Assembly: GCA_025175895.1 (NCBI GenBank)
Contig: CM046000.1
Coordinates: 67,732,720 to 67,796,719 of the forward strand
Direction of reading: 5' to 3'
Origin: Wurfbainia villosa
Taxonomy: Eukaryota > Streptophyta > Magnoliopsida > Zingiberales > Zingiberaceae
Length of the DNA stretch: 64,000 nt
Shown here: piece by piece, positions 32,150 through 43,860 of the stretch
How positions within the stretch are numbered: position 1 is the stretch's first letter
Layout: the number at the start of each line of letters is the position of its first letter
Position numbers and translations under genes: made by a program
Notes under the pieces: generated by a model
What the model saw: the letters and a program-made list of their open reading frames with translations, nothing else
Database searches by the model: none
What the model was told of the DNA's origin: nothing

Positions 32150-33853
32150 CTATACATCTATCAGAATATCATCTGGTCCAACAGCTTTTCCATTTTGCAT
32201 TCCATTTAAAGCTTGTTTTACTTCTAAAATTTGAATTCTACGATAAAAATTTAAATTTCTATACTCACTTGACCTACTTAAATTACCTAAATTAAGTTGA
32301 TCTCCTAAACCTTCATTAAAAAGTTTATGAAAATATCTCTTCCACCGCTCTTTTATTTCTTCGTCATGTACTAATACCCTATTACATTCATCTTTAATAC
32401 ATCTTATTTGATTAAGATCTTTTGTCTTCCTCTCTCTCACTTTAGCTAGTCTATAAATGTCTCTTTCCCTTTCTTTTGTATCTAATTTTCGATATAACCG
32501 TTCAAAATTTTCAGTCTTAGCTTCATTCGCTGCTTTCTTAGATTCTTTCTTGGCTATTGTATATTTTTTCAAATTTTCCTCATTTTTACAAATATATAAT
32601 TTCTTATATGTTGTTCGTTTTTCCTTGACTTTCTCTTGCACTTTTTCATTCCACCACCAAGATTCTTTACTTGGTGGTGCATGACCCTTTGACTCATCGA
32701 GTACACTTTTGGCTACTATTTTCAATTTTGATACCATCTTATCCCACATCATATTAGGGTCACTGTATATTTCATCTAATACTTGTACTCCTACCTTCTC
32801 TTTGAATACATTTATTTTCTCATCTTTTAACTTCCACCACTTAATTCTATGAGTCGTGTATATTTTCCTTCTATTAATATTATATTTAAGGCGTATATCC
32901 AATACTACTAATCTATGTTGAATAGTTAAACTTTCTCCAGGGATAACCTTACAATCTTTACAAATCTTTCTATCTCTCTTCCTAACTATAAGAAAGTCAA
33001 TTTGTGATTTATTATTTCCACTTTTGAACATGACCAAGTGTTCTTGCCTTTTCTTAAAAAATGTATTAGCTAGTATAAGATCATACACTATTCCAAAATC
33101 TAATATAGTTTTACCTTCTTCATTTCTTGTTCCAAACCCATAACCCCCATGCACCATCTCATATTCGTCATTTTTCACTCAGACATGGCCATTTAAATTG
33201 CCTCCTATTAAAATCCTCTCATTTGATGGAATATTTTGTAATACTTCATCCAAGTCCTCCCAAAACCTTAATTTGATATTCTCATCTAACCCTATTTGAG
33301 GTGCTTATACACTAATTACGTTCATAGTTTCTTTCTCCACTACTATTTTGAGAGCTATAATTCTATCCCCCTTTCTAATTACTCCTACAACTTCATCTTT
33401 TAATGAACTATCAATAATAATACCCACTCCATTTCTTGTTTTACTCTTTCCTATATTCCATAACTTAAAACTCGAGTTCTCTATCATCTTTGCCTTCTCA
33501 CCTACCCATTTTGTCTCTTGTACACATACAATATTAATTTTTCTCCTAATCATCGTATCTATTATCTCCATCGTTTTACCAGTGAGGGTTCTTATGTTCC
33601 ACGTAGCAAATCTTAGACTATTAGTTTTTCTATAATATTTGTTCTTACCCAACCTATGGTGTGAGAACCCTTGCTTATTTAACACTACACCCAAGTTCTC
33701 ATGGAGATGTAGCGGTCCTTGCCGATACGTTGCAGTAGGACCCTGCAACACGAACTCTAGCATATTTTTCACTATACTTGAGTTCTGAAAATGTAGCGGT
33801 CCTTGCCGAGACATTACAGTCGGACCCTGTAACGCATTCCTTCTGGGGAACAA
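32150..33853 (-). pseudogene. RTE endonuclease domain and linker
   Basis: 33853-33305 holds FATWNIRTLTGKTMEIIDTM, VCVQETKWVGEKA and the GVGIIIDSSLKDEVVGVIR block of the AP endonuclease. A stop at YAPQ (seen as a stop followed by APQ) and another after GGNLNGHV break the frame. 33178-32150 resumes at NDEYEMVHGGYGFGTRNEEG, with SQIDFLIVRKRD, the expected end of the nuclease, then the long KER-rich linker and LNGMQNGKAVGPDDIL, which begins RT. The GDLNGH motif is GNLNGH here. Confidence 0.87.
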
Positions 33854-34012
33854 CCTAGCATTAGCACAATAGTTTGATTGATCAATACATTGAATATTTG
33901 CCTTAGTTTAACGCTGGCTGGCAACCTAATGCAACCCTCCTCCTTTATCCGGGCTTGGGACTAGCCACGACAAGGTTTAACTTATCATGGGCAGAGTTAC
34001 TTAAAGGAAATA

Positions 34013-34596
34013 ACAAATTGAAAGAAAAAGGATAAAATATGTGATGAAAGGAAATTTACCAGAATTTAATCTTGGCAAAGCATAAAGGAAATGCTGAATT
34101 TAAAGACAAGTATAAAATAATTAGTGAAAAAAAAATTTCCAGAATTTAATCTAAGTAGATGGTGTAAGAATTTAATCTAGGAAAAACATAAAGAAAATGT
34201 TGAATTAAAAGGTAAGGATAAAATAAGTTCTGAAAGAAATTTGTCAGAAGAGAATCTAGATAACACTTAAAAAATATGCAGAATTGAAAGAAGATTAATG
34301 TTAGTAGAAGTATTTCTACCTTTTTTCTTTCTTTATTTTATTTTCCTTTTTTTCAATTATTTTCCAATTTTTTTTAATTTCGGCTTTCCCTTGTTTTTTC
34401 CTTCTTCTTCTTGGTTTTTTTTTTGTGAAAATCACAACTTTTTTTCTTCATTTTTGATAGCAAAAATGCTAATAAGACTTGCAAAGATTCGAATATTAAG
34501 AAAAAAATATCAAAAGATGTGAAAAATAGATGAAAATATCGCAAAGATTTGAGTACAAAAGAAAAGATAAGTAAATCAATTTAGAAAGAACCTAAG
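34013..34596 (-). repeat. Gypsy leader repeats, right part
   Basis: Continuation of the AGAATTTAATCT-based repeats, then a T-rich/A-rich stretch (34310-34460). It ends at the PBS 34597. No gene is supported; the F-rich forward frame here is compositional. Confidence 0.65.
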
Positions 34597-34608
34597 CTCT
34601 GATACCAA
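34597..34608 (-). promoter_or_regulatory. PBS of CRM-like gypsy element
   Basis: GCTCTGATACCA, reverse complement of the initiator-Met primer site. With D removed it lies four bases from the LTR start at 40238. Confidence 0.88.
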
Positions 34609-34613
34609 CTAAT

Positions 34614-35822
34614 TGTTAGGGCAATCTCTTGCCGTAATATGGTTTTGATGGTGTGGCAAAGGGTTTAAGTTAGTTTGATATGTTGATGTGATATGTGCGT
34701 TGAAGTCGTGCAGGACTTAGTAATTCGCACATGAAGCCGTGGCGAGTTTCACATCTCATGACTCGTGCCTTGAGTCGGTGAAGGATAGCTTTGCGGAAGC
34801 CGTGCGCTTGGAGCATCCGAGGGACCGCCGGACGAGAAGCTTGGAGTGAAGCCGGAGGAAGTAGACTTCGAGGCAAGAGACGCGAAGGAGCATTGCAGAG
34901 CCGTGCGCCTGATGCTGCCGAGGGACGTGGCCGAGAACGAAGAGAACTTCGAAGGCGAGGGACTCCGAGAAATGAGAGTGAGCGATTGTAACCCGGGGAA
35001 GGGTAGCTCTTAGGTGAAACTTGGCCATTTGGCCAAGTGTCGGATGGGTTTTTCGACACCCGATCGACATTTCATGGCGGATCGCTTCGAGTCGAGTGTA
35101 GCTCGACCGGGTATCGATCGGTTTGTGGCGGCCGATCGCCATACGCTGGCAATGATCGCTAAGAAGATAGCAATGATCGGCGCGCAATGATCGGGTCAAT
35201 AGGGTTTTGCCATAGACCGCTGAGCCGATCGGGCGCCGACACACGGGTCGGCCGATCGGGTGAGGTCCGAATGATCGCTAAGAGTTCCGCTTGGACAACA
35301 ACGGTCGGCATCCGACGTGTTCGGAGGCCATTGTAGATGGCAAGCCGATCGCCATGGGCGGCAATGATCGATGGCGGCCAACGGGAAGGAGTTAGCCCTC
35401 TCTATAAAAAGAGAGGGTGTGAGCCTTTGAGAGGCTAATGCTTAAGTTCCAAACAATCTTCCTAGTGCCCCACAAGCTCTAAACTCTTCTTACTCGCTTT
35501 TACTCCATTCTATTTGTAAGAAGAGTGATCTTGATTGTAAAGGTTACCTCCACCTAGCTTGGTGCAAAGGAGAGACCATTTAGTGGATTGGTTGAGCGAG
35601 TGATTCACCGAGGACGAATCGGGACCGTGGATTAGCGGCGAGCCGTGAACCACGCTACATCTTGTGTTAGCATTGTCTATTTCCTTTGCTTTGTTTTTAT
35701 TTGTTTAATTTGCTTGTATTGTTGTTTCCGCTTGCGCTAATCTAATTGTAGACGAGCAAATTCCGATAACCAACGAACGAGGGCTATTCACCCCCCTCTA
35801 GCCGGCCATCCGATCTCCTACA
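34614..35822 (+). mobile_element. 5' LTR of element D
   Basis: 1209 bp, TGTTAGGGCAATCTCTTGCC to CTCCTACA. The first 430 and last 430 bases are almost identical to the 3' LTR, but the middle (about 35055-35385), full of CGATCG/GATCG words, differs by many indels. TATA box at 35403. Confidence 0.93.
35403..35409 (+). promoter_or_regulatory. LTR TATA box (element D)
   Basis: TATAAAA in CCCTCTC-TATAAAAAGAGAGGG, itself flanked by an inverted repeat CCTCTC/GAGAGG; repeated at about 39811 in the 3' LTR. Confidence 0.7.
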
Positions 35823-35824
35823 AG

Positions 35825-35836
35825 TGGTATCAGAGC
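35825..35836 (+). promoter_or_regulatory. PBS of element D
   Basis: TGGTATCAGAGC two bases after the LTR end. Confidence 0.92.
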
Positions 35837-35884
35837 AAGGTTGCTTGTCACCGGACTAACCGCCGCAACAAGCCCTACATCAAA

Positions 35885-37620
35885 ATGGCCGGCTTCCAAC
35901 ATCCACCCACCGGTTCGACGCGAATTCTCTTGGTGGAAAAGGAGAATGGAGGTATTCTTCAAACCGATTATATTATGCTTATAATGGAAAAATGGTTTCG
36001 AAAGTTCTAGGGATGAAAGGGGTGAGCCAATAGAGAAGTCAAGGTGGAATAAGAAGCAACGAGAGGAGCACCTTGCAAACTCAAAGGCAAAACATCATCT
36101 TCTCAATGTGCTCCTCAACAAGAGATCAACCGGATCGGAGAATGCACTAGCGCCAAAGAGATGTGGGAGAAGCTTGTAGAGCTTCATGAAGGCACCTCGG
36201 AGGCCAAGCTTGCAAGAAGAGACCTCCTCCGCTCCCAACTATCCAATATAAAACTAGAAAAGGGAGAAAAGGTAACCTCACTACACTCTAGGTTTAAAGA
36301 AATTTTAATTGGGCTAACAAGTGTAGGTGAGAAGCTATCGAACCGGGACATGCTCATGAAGGCTATAGATGCCTTTCCCCGGTCCTCAAAGTGGAGTTCC
36401 ATGGTGGACTCCTTCTATATGTCCAAGAATTTGGAAGTAAGTACCTTGGAGGAGTTCTTCTGACAATGGAGCTCCACTTAAACGAGGCTTGAAGGAATTC
36501 AAGAAGAGCCAAGAATTCAACCCTCAAGAGGAGTAGCATTGTTGGCAAACAAGGGGAAGAAGAAGATGGAAGTCCCCTCCTCCGATGATGAAGCCTCCTC
36601 CTCCTCCATGGATAGCACCGAGGAAGCCTACATGGTAAGGAAGGTGAGGCGTGTATTTAAGAATTTTAGATTTGATAAATCAAATGATAGGAATAGAAGA
36701 CCAAGGGGGACGGTGATATGCTACAATTGCCAAGGAGAGGGACACATAAGGGACAATTGTCCTCTCCTAAACAAAAGCAAGGAAGAGAGGAAAAAGAAAG
36801 AAGAAAAGAAGAAGAAAAAGGGGAGCAAGAAAAAGAAGGAAGAGGAGAAGAAGGCAAAAGAAAAAGGCAAGGCCAAAGCATTCAAGGCCAAGACATGGGA
36901 TGATCCTTCCTCATCCTCCTCCTCATCATCGGATGAGGAGAATGCCTTTGTCGCCAATTTGGCCTTGATGGCCTTTGATGATTTGGATTGCTCCTCCTCC
37001 GAAAATGAAGGATCAAGCTCAAGAGGAGAGAGCTCAAGTGAAGGGGGAGCCTCCTCCACATCATCATCCTCCTCATCATCCGAAGAAGAAGAGGACATGG
37101 AAACTATGGTAACCAATCTCTCACCTAGTAAAATAGTTTCTATGATTTCTAGTTTAACTAAGGATTTGTTTAGGGCAAAGAAGAAAAATAAATGCATGCT
37201 TGATCAAATTAAGGCATTAGAAAATAAGCTAGAAAATGCATGCTTAAATAATAATGATACTTCTTCTTGCCATGATGATGCATGCTCACATGATAATTAT
37301 GTGCCTTTAGATGTTAGTGATGCATGCATAGAAGAAAATAGGGCATTAAGGGAAAAGGTAGATTATTTAACCAAAGCCCTAGGAAAATTCACAATTGGCT
37401 CCAACACCTTGAATATGATCATAGGGAGCCAAAGGGCAAGTTTTAACAAGAAAGGCCTAGGATATAAAGAGAAGAAAATGAGAAGGCCTATAGATGCCTA
37501 ATAGCTATGGGACAATATAAAAACAAAGTAATAGCTAAGAAATGGATCCCCAAGGAATTTCTAGTGAACCCTATAGGTAAAAATCTATTTTGGGTTCCAA
37601 AATCCATCCTTAAGGGTTAG
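35885..37620 (+). pseudogene. gag: Gag of element D, frameshifted
   Basis: ATG at 35885 (MAGFQHPP). The N-terminus has frameshifts near 35930 and 36020-36160; 36161-36463 is open (MWEKLVELHEGTSEAKLARR, RSSKWSSMVDSF) and ends in a stop after EEFF; 36539-37501 continues with the CCHC knuckle CYNCQGEGHIRDNC, a long K/E-rich tract, serine/glutamate runs (SSSSSSSS, SSSEEEE) and DACIEENRALREKVDYLTKAL, GSQRASFNKKGLGY. The last part reads WVPKSILKG and a stop, the Sirevirus Gag C-terminal signature. Homologous to Gag of F, more distantly to Gag of B. Confidence 0.87.
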
Positions 37621-39013
37621 AAAACCCCTAGGGTAGTCAACCATATGAACTTGACCTATATCATATTTTGGTTGACTTAGGATGACGGGACAACATTTTT
37701 AGATAGTGTTGGGTGATGATAACGTGCCCATAAAAAGGTAATAATGCTTAAATCATGATGATTAATGTAATTTCTATGCATATGTGTAATCATGGTTTAT
37801 GATTTTGATATTGGGCACATCATCATGAGAAATAGGTTTAAATCATGCTTTAGGTGATACTTTATTTATTATCATCATATAATGCCTAATGCATGGTTAT
37901 AATTTGATGAAAACATGTATTTCATGATCATAATGTGAAATTAATTGATATATGTCATTATGATCATGTAGGTTGTTAGGTTGATACTTAACCATGATAG
38001 AATTGCTTGAATATATTGGTTAAGTATATATATACAAATACCCCCCTAGGATGCATCTCACACTCACTATAGGCTAACTTGATTGCAAACTTAGCATGGG
38101 TGAGATGTTAGGATGATACAAATGTCCACTAATGCCTATGGCATTTAGATGGTCATTTAAAGTATCAAAATATCAATAATAGACCAATCATGGGGAAGAC
38201 TTATGTTTAATTAATAGACATATTGCCCAAAGATCATGGTTGGATATTTCTAATGTTTTCAAAACAATTTCTTACCTTAAAATACATGTATTCATGTGTT
38301 GAAACAATTGGATGCAAAACTAGGTAGCTAACTTGATACTAACATGCTCAAAAACTAGTGGTTTTTCAAGTGTTTGGATTTTTGGCAAATCTTGTAAAAT
38401 ATAATGATTTTTCATGAAAAACTATTTTTCCTTGATAGATATACTTAAGAGAAATATGTTCCTCGAATTTCATGATTTTTCAAATTTTCTGGAATATTTA
38501 ATGCATTTCTGAATTTCATCCAGAAAATCAGAAATTCGGCCTCCTTTGTGCCAGTCGACTGCCATACTGATAGCAGTCGACTGGTGGCCTGTAAATCAGA
38601 ATATTGAAGGCCGAATTCAGTTTGTAAACCTCCTATAAGTAGTAGAAATATACTTGATGCCACCAACAAGTGGTAGAAATATACTTAATGTCATCAACAA
38701 GTGGTACCTAATTTTAAATCAACTTGTCACATTTTTCCTCTATTATACTTGATGCCATGAGCTTATAACTTAGTGTTAATCTTTTTGATGGTGTCAAAGG
38801 GGGAGAAATAATTATGTTTAAGTTAATCACTTTAGGGGGAGAAATATATTGTAGGGGGAGAAATATATGATAAAGGGAAAAAATTTACATGGAGAGTTTC
38901 ATGGATTAAGGGGGAGTTGCATGTTGTTATATCATGTTTATCTTTACATGCTTTTCTTACCTTAGAATTTATATCAAATGTTTTTACCTAACTTAAACGG
39001 GTTGCCACACATC
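37621..39013 (+). other. Non-coding 3' region of element D
   Basis: About 1.4 kb, AT-rich, stops in all frames. It shares wording with the 3' region of F (GTTGGGTGATGATAA, AGATCATGGTTGGATATTT), so it is a conserved non-coding part of the family. AGGGGGAG tracts near 38796, 38834, 38855 and 38910 precede the terminal tract. Two CAGTCGACTG-type palindromes lie at about 38557-38582. Confidence 0.75.
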
Positions 39014-39026
39014 AAAAAGGGGGAGA
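39014..39026 (+). promoter_or_regulatory. Terminal polypurine tract of element D
   Basis: AAAAAGGGGGAGA one base before the 3' LTR, identical to that of Sirevirus B. Confidence 0.9.
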
Positions 39027-39027
39027 T

Positions 39028-40233
39028 TGTTAGGGCAATCTCTTGCCGTAATATGGTTTTGATGGTGTGGCAAAGGGTTTAAGTTAGTTTGATATGTTGA
39101 TGTGATATGTGCGTTGAAGTCATGCAGGACTTAGTAATTCGCACATGGAGCCGTGGCGAGTTTCACATCTCATGACTCGTGCCTTGAGTCGGTGAAGGAT
39201 AGCTTTGCGGCCGTGGCGCTTGGAGCATCCGAGGGACCGCCGGACGAGAAGCTTGGAGTGAAGCCGGAGGAAGTAGACTTCGAGGCAAGAGACGCGAAGG
39301 AGCATTGCAGAGCCGTGCGCCTGATGCTGCCGAGGGACGTGGCCGAGAACGAAGAGAACTTCGAAGGCGAGGGACTCCGAGAAATGAGAGTGAGCGATTG
39401 TAACCCGGGGAAGGGTAGCTCTTAGGTGAAACTTGGCCATTTGGCCAAGTGTCGGATGGGTTTTCCCGACACCACGATCGACATTTAATGGCGGCCGATC
39501 GCTCGAATCGAGTGTAGCTCGACCGGTATACGATCGATCGGTTTAGGGCGCAGCCGATCGCATACGCGGCGGCGCCGATCGCCAAGATATCGATCGCCAA
39601 GGCGCAATGACCGTCAATAGGGTTTTGGCCATAGACCGCTCGTAGCCGATCGCGGCCGATTGATGGCGCAGCCGATCGTGAGGTCCAGGCCGATCGCTAA
39701 GAGTTCCGTTGGACAACAACGGCCGGCATCCGACGTGTTCGAGGCCAGAGGATGGCAATGATCGCCATGGGCGGCGATCGATGGCGCTAACGGAAGAAGT
39801 TAGCCCTCTCTATAAAAAGAGAGGGTGTGAGCCTTTGAGAGGCTAATGCTTAAGTTCCAAACAATCTTCCTAGTGCCCCACAAGCTCTAAACTCTTCTTA
39901 CTCGCTTTTACTCCATTCTATTTGTAAGAAGAGTGATCTTGATTGTAAAGGTTACCTCCACCTAGCTTGGTGCAAAGGAGAGACCATTTAGTGGATTGGT
40001 TGAGCGGAGTGATTCACCGAGGACGAATCGGGGACCGTGGATTAGCGGCGTAGCCGTGAACCACGTTACATCTTGTGTTAGCATTGTCTATTTCCTTTGC
40101 TTTGTTTTTATTTGTTTAATTTGCTTGTATTGTTGTTTCCGCTTGCGCTAATCTAATTGTAGACGAGCAAATTCCGATAACCAACGAACGAGGGCTATTC
40201 ACCCCCCTCTAGCCGGCCATCCGATCACCTACA
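39028..40233 (+). mobile_element. 3' LTR of element D
   Basis: 1206 bp, TGTTAGGGCAATC to CACCTACA, followed by CTAAT. Region 39465-39785 is packed with CGATCG and differs from the 5' LTR copy far more than the rest. Confidence 0.93.
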
Positions 40234-40237
40234 CTAA

Positions 40238-40911
40238 TGTGAACCCGATGAGAAGAAAGTCTCAATAACCCACAAAAATTTAAGACGAAACAAGGAAAGT
40301 CTAAATCGATAATATGGATGGAAAGAACCTCTACCCAATGATTAAGAAAGCATGAACATTGGTATAGAAGATAGAAGATGCCACAACCTTGGGATTGTGG
40401 TTGATAAGTCTTTGAAAGCCACAAGAGATTGCCTTGATAAGTTCTAGTTCAATGAAGAACCAACAAGTGAGAGCCTCACCATTATATAGATTGAAAATAA
40501 CCAAAGATTACATGTGTGGCTGCCACCCCCTTTATTTATAGCTTAAGGGTGACCTAAAAACCCTAAAAGGCCAAAAGGAAGCCCATTTAGAAAAGGCCTA
40601 AGTAGACTACATAACTATATTGGCCTTAAGTCACCATGACAACCAAAATAAGGATAGAAATTGAGCCTAAAAATTAGAATTATATCAAAATACGACTTGG
40701 AGCCTAATTAAGCTTATTTATTAATTGAATTAGGTTGACTAAACCACATGATTTGCTCTTGGTCAAATCCGCTTCAATTGTAGCTTTGGCCTTAGAACCT
40801 TCAATTAACACATTTAGTGCTTCCATCGTCTTTCTAGCTCTAGATCTTGTAATTGGACCTTCAATTATGTATAATGGATCATCAAGAATATCTTTGATTC
40901 CATCACTAACA
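40238..40911 (-). mobile_element. 5' LTR of CRM-like gypsy element
   Basis: 674 bp. On the minus strand it starts TGTTAGTGATGGAATC and ends GGGTTCACA, followed (after D is removed) by the PBS 34597-34608. The minus-strand TATA box CTATAAATAAA is at about 40531-40541. Its outer edge cuts a Tat-like RT reading ...VSNVVLV, so it inserted into that coding sequence; CTACA (40912-40916) is the outer target-site duplication candidate. Confidence 0.8.
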
Positions 40912-41431
40912 CTACATTAGACACCCATTCAAGAAATTGAATTTCTTTTACATGTCCTGCTTGTAATAATTTATTAACTTACTTGGCAATGATTTAATTT
41001 TTCTCGGGTCTGAAGTGTCTCCTCTTCTGTTGGACCTACCTAGCTACTCGGGTGATATTTAGTTAATGTTCAGCTATTCGAGGATCAATCCTAGTTTGAT
41101 CATGAACGTCTTTGGTGAAGATATCTTTGTTTCTTCACAAACAGGAGAAGAGATCTTCCATAACTTCAAGTTGCTTGGCCACCTGAGTTACCTTTTCAGG
41201 GGCTATCTCTTTGAACTCCACTTCCTCTATTGCTTCCTTTATAAAAACCTCCTTCTCCAACATGTAAACCTTAGAGTTTATTAGCACTTTTCCTTTAGAA
41301 TCCTCCGTTCAAGCTTTCTTTTGATCGGCTTGGATCATTTGAACATAACAACTTCAAGTTTCTCTTTGCACCCCTCTAACTTCCCCCCACAAGTCTTCCT
41401 ACTAGGAATTTAACCTTCTAAGGGTAGGGAG
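40912..41431 (-). pseudogene. Tat-like Ty3/gypsy RT N-terminal fragment
   Basis: On the minus strand bases 41045-40912 read RHFRPEKN, then after stops NKLLQAGHVKEIQFLEWVSNV, the start of RT in the Tat-type gypsy group (family wording KRRHFGPEKD ... HIREVQFPxWLANVVLV). The sequence to the right of it (41100-41300) fits the region just before RT. It is truncated by the CRM-like LTR on the left and by element F on the right (41432). Confidence 0.7.
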
Positions 41432-42693
41432 TGTAGGAATGTTGTTGGCCGGCTAGAGGGGGGTGAATAGCCCTCTTTCATCGTATGAGCAAAAGTCGTT
41501 CTTAATCGCTCGTCTACAAACTTAATTAGCGCAAGAGAAATATACTAATATAAACAATTAAGACAAGGCAAAGTAAAGAATAGAGAGCACAAACGCTAAC
41601 ACCACAATGTAACATGGTTCACGGCTCCAATGCTAATCCACGGTCCAATTCGTCCAAGGTGAATCACACCTCAATCTTTCCACTATTCTCTCCTTTGCAC
41701 TAAGCTAGGTGGAGGTAACCTTTTACACAAGAATCACTCTTCTTATAATAGAATGAAGATTAGCACAAGTAGAAGAGTGGAAAACGTTTAGGGCACTTTA
41801 GGAGTTGTTAGGAGTTCAAGCATTAACCCCCCAAAAGCCCTCACCCCTTCTCTTTATAGAGGAAGAGGATTTCTTCCCATTAACATAGCATCAGTCGACT
41901 GATGCACCGATCAGTCGACTAATCCTGTAGCTATTTCCCAATAATGGCTTCTAACTAAATCGAATTCGCGGGATCCGCGGCCGATTTTCCAACAGTCACA
42001 TAATCAGTCGACTGATTCTTTCATCAGTCGACTGATGTCAACTTCCAGTTGAGTGACCCACGAGCTCGACTAGCTTTTGTGTCCTTGGGCGAAGGCTATC
42101 ACGATCGCTTCTTAAGTAGTCGATCGATGTCGACATGATCCAAAGAGCTAACACGCTTGATTGTCGATTGACTTAGCCGATCGCCATGACATGGCAATGA
42201 TCGGCTGGGTAAAACTCAAACTTAACATCCGTTTGAGCTTTCAACGGTCGGGTAAACCTCCACCCTTGCGGTCGAGCCTCCGACACTCAGCCATCGACCA
42301 AGTTCACCTAATGAGATACTTACAATTCACTCATTCTTTCATCTCACTTGAAGTCCCTCGCCGAAGCTCTCTTCATTCACGACCACGTCCCTCGGCAGCA
42401 TCAAGCGCACGACTCTGCAATGCTCCTTCGTGTCTCTTACCCTCGAAGTCTGCTTCCTTGGCTTCGCTTCAAGTCATCTCGTCCGATGGTCCCTCGGCAG
42501 CATCAAGCGCACGGCTCTGCAATGCTCCTTTGCCGACTCAAGCATGAGATTGTAAGTGGTGACACTTGCCTAAGCTCCATGTGCAAATTACTAAGTCCTG
42601 CAAGACTCCAACGCACAAATCAAATCCAATCATCCTAACTTAAACCCTTTACCACACACATCAAAACCATATCACGGGTTGATTGCCCTAACA
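41432..42693 (-). mobile_element. 3' LTR of element F
   Basis: 1262 bp from TGTAGGAATG to CCCTAACA on the plus strand. It has CAGTCGACTG palindromes at 41885-42040, a cluster of adjoining EcoRI-, BamHI- and SacII-like sites at 41962-41983, and a minus-strand TATA (TCTATAAAGA, 41851-41860). Confidence 0.9.
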
Positions 42694-43860
42694 ATCTCCC
42701 CCTTTTTGATGTGTGGCAATCCGTTTAAGTTAGGTAAACATTTGATAAAAATACTAAGGTAAGAAAGCATATAAATAAACATGATTATCAACTCTCCCCC
42801 TTAATACATGAAACTCCCCCTAAATACAATTCTCCCCTTTACTATAACTCACTTAAAACATACATATTTCTCCCCCTTTGACACCATCAAAAAGATTAAA
42901 CTAAGTTATTCAAACATAGCATCAAGTCTAGGAAGAGAGAAAATACCATAACATGCCTTAACATCTGATAAAGAGGGTTACTGGGCATGTTTTCAGTCGA
43001 TCAGTCGACTAGTTCAGAGTACCAGTAGACTGACACTTGAATTTCAGGATTTTCTGATTTTTGGGCCAAATTTTAGAAATACATTAAAAAATCTATAAAT
43101 TTCGAAAAATCATGAAATTTGGGGAACACATTTCTTGTAAGTGCCTTTATCAATGAAAAATTAGTTTTCATGAAAATTACTTATATTTTCAATGATTTGC
43201 CAAAAATCCAAAAGCTTCAAAAACAACTAGTATTTTGATCATGTTTGTATCAATTTTAACACCTAGTTTTGCATTAGATTGTTTCAAAACATGAAAGAAC
43301 ATATTTTAAAGTAAGGATTGGTTTTGAAAACATATGAAATATCCAACCATGATCTTTGGGCAATATGTCTATGAATTAGACATAAGTCTTTCCCATGATT
43401 GGTCTATTATTGCTATTTTGACACTTAAAATGACCATCTAAATGCCATAGGCATTAGTGGACCATTGGTATCATCCTATCATCTCACCCATACTATGTTT
43501 TCAATCAAAGTTATCCTTATGGTGAATGTGAGATGTTCCTAAAGGTATTTATGTACTTAACCTTCAATTTCATGCAATTCTACCCATGGTTAAGTATCAT
43601 CCTAACATACCACATGATCATAAAAATATATATGAATTAATTTCACATTATGATCATGAAACACATGTTTCAATCAATTTTTAATCATGCATTAGGTATA
43701 TAAAAAAAAAGTCAAGTATCAACCAAAGCATGATTTAATCTATTTATGGGTGCATTATCATCACCCAACACTATCTCAAAAATTAAGTCCCGCCACCCAA
43801 AGTTAACCAAATAGTATGATATAAGTCTAGTCTACTATGGTTGACTAACTTAGGGTTTTC
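42694..43860 (-). other. Polypurine tracts and non-coding 3' region of F
   Basis: TCTCCCCCTTTTT at 42695-42707 is the terminal polypurine tract on the minus strand; more CTCCCCC tracts are at about 42796, 42813, 42832 and 42870. The rest (to 43860) has no open frame and matches the non-coding region of D. Confidence 0.78.

Larger units (their letters stand above)
30737..34006 (-). mobile_element. RTE-clade LINE, nearly full length
   Basis: Non-LTR element of about 3.27 kb on the minus strand. Its 3' end (left) is the characteristic plant RTE tail, a TTG-repeat end (plus strand CAACAACAACAACAA at 30741) next to GCCTTATCCCACTAGGTGG. The single ORF encodes an AP endonuclease then RT. GAAATA occurs at both edges (30731-30736 and 34007-34012) and removing the element rejoins the gypsy leader repeat, so this is the probable, imperfect target-site duplication. 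Several stops and frameshifts mark it as inactive. Confidence 0.87.
27627..34613 (-). mobile_element. CRM-like Ty3/gypsy element interior (minus)
   Basis: Minus-strand order: PBS 34597-34608, repeat-rich leader, Gag N-terminus, protease, RT, RNase H, integrase zinc finger, then truncation at about 27627. RT-before-integrase order and the motifs (DGGSCTNVA, LPPLRGIEHQIDF, GLYEWLVMPFGLTN) are Ty3/gypsy and resemble the centromeric CRM lineage from memory; the chromodomain-type C-terminus that could confirm this is missing. The 5' LTR is 40238-40911, displaced by element D. The 3' LTR is lost. An RTE LINE is inserted in the leader. Confidence 0.82.
34614..40233 (+). mobile_element. Gag-only Sirevirus-like element D, TSD CTAAT
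   Basis: Complete element of about 5.6 kb: LTR 34614-35822, PBS, gag, non-coding 3' region with several polypurine-like tracts, LTR 39028-40233. CTAAT flanks it on both sides (34609-34613 and 40234-40238). Nothing between the gag stop (37620) and the 3' LTR resembles protease, integrase, RT or RNase H. Element F has the same layout in the opposite orientation, so absence of pol looks like a family property (TR-GAG/LARD-like) rather than a private deletion. Movement would need pol supplied in trans. Confidence 0.9.

Noticed and set aside
34670..35244. Minus-strand frames of 129 and 162 codons in the D LTR (also 39120-39600)
   Set aside because: They sit inside LTRs over the CG-rich arrays and the two LTRs give different, shifted frames; compositional artefacts.
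37621..39013. Missing pol of D taken as a simple private deletion
   Set aside because: F, in the opposite orientation and diverged, has the same gag stop followed by the same non-coding region.
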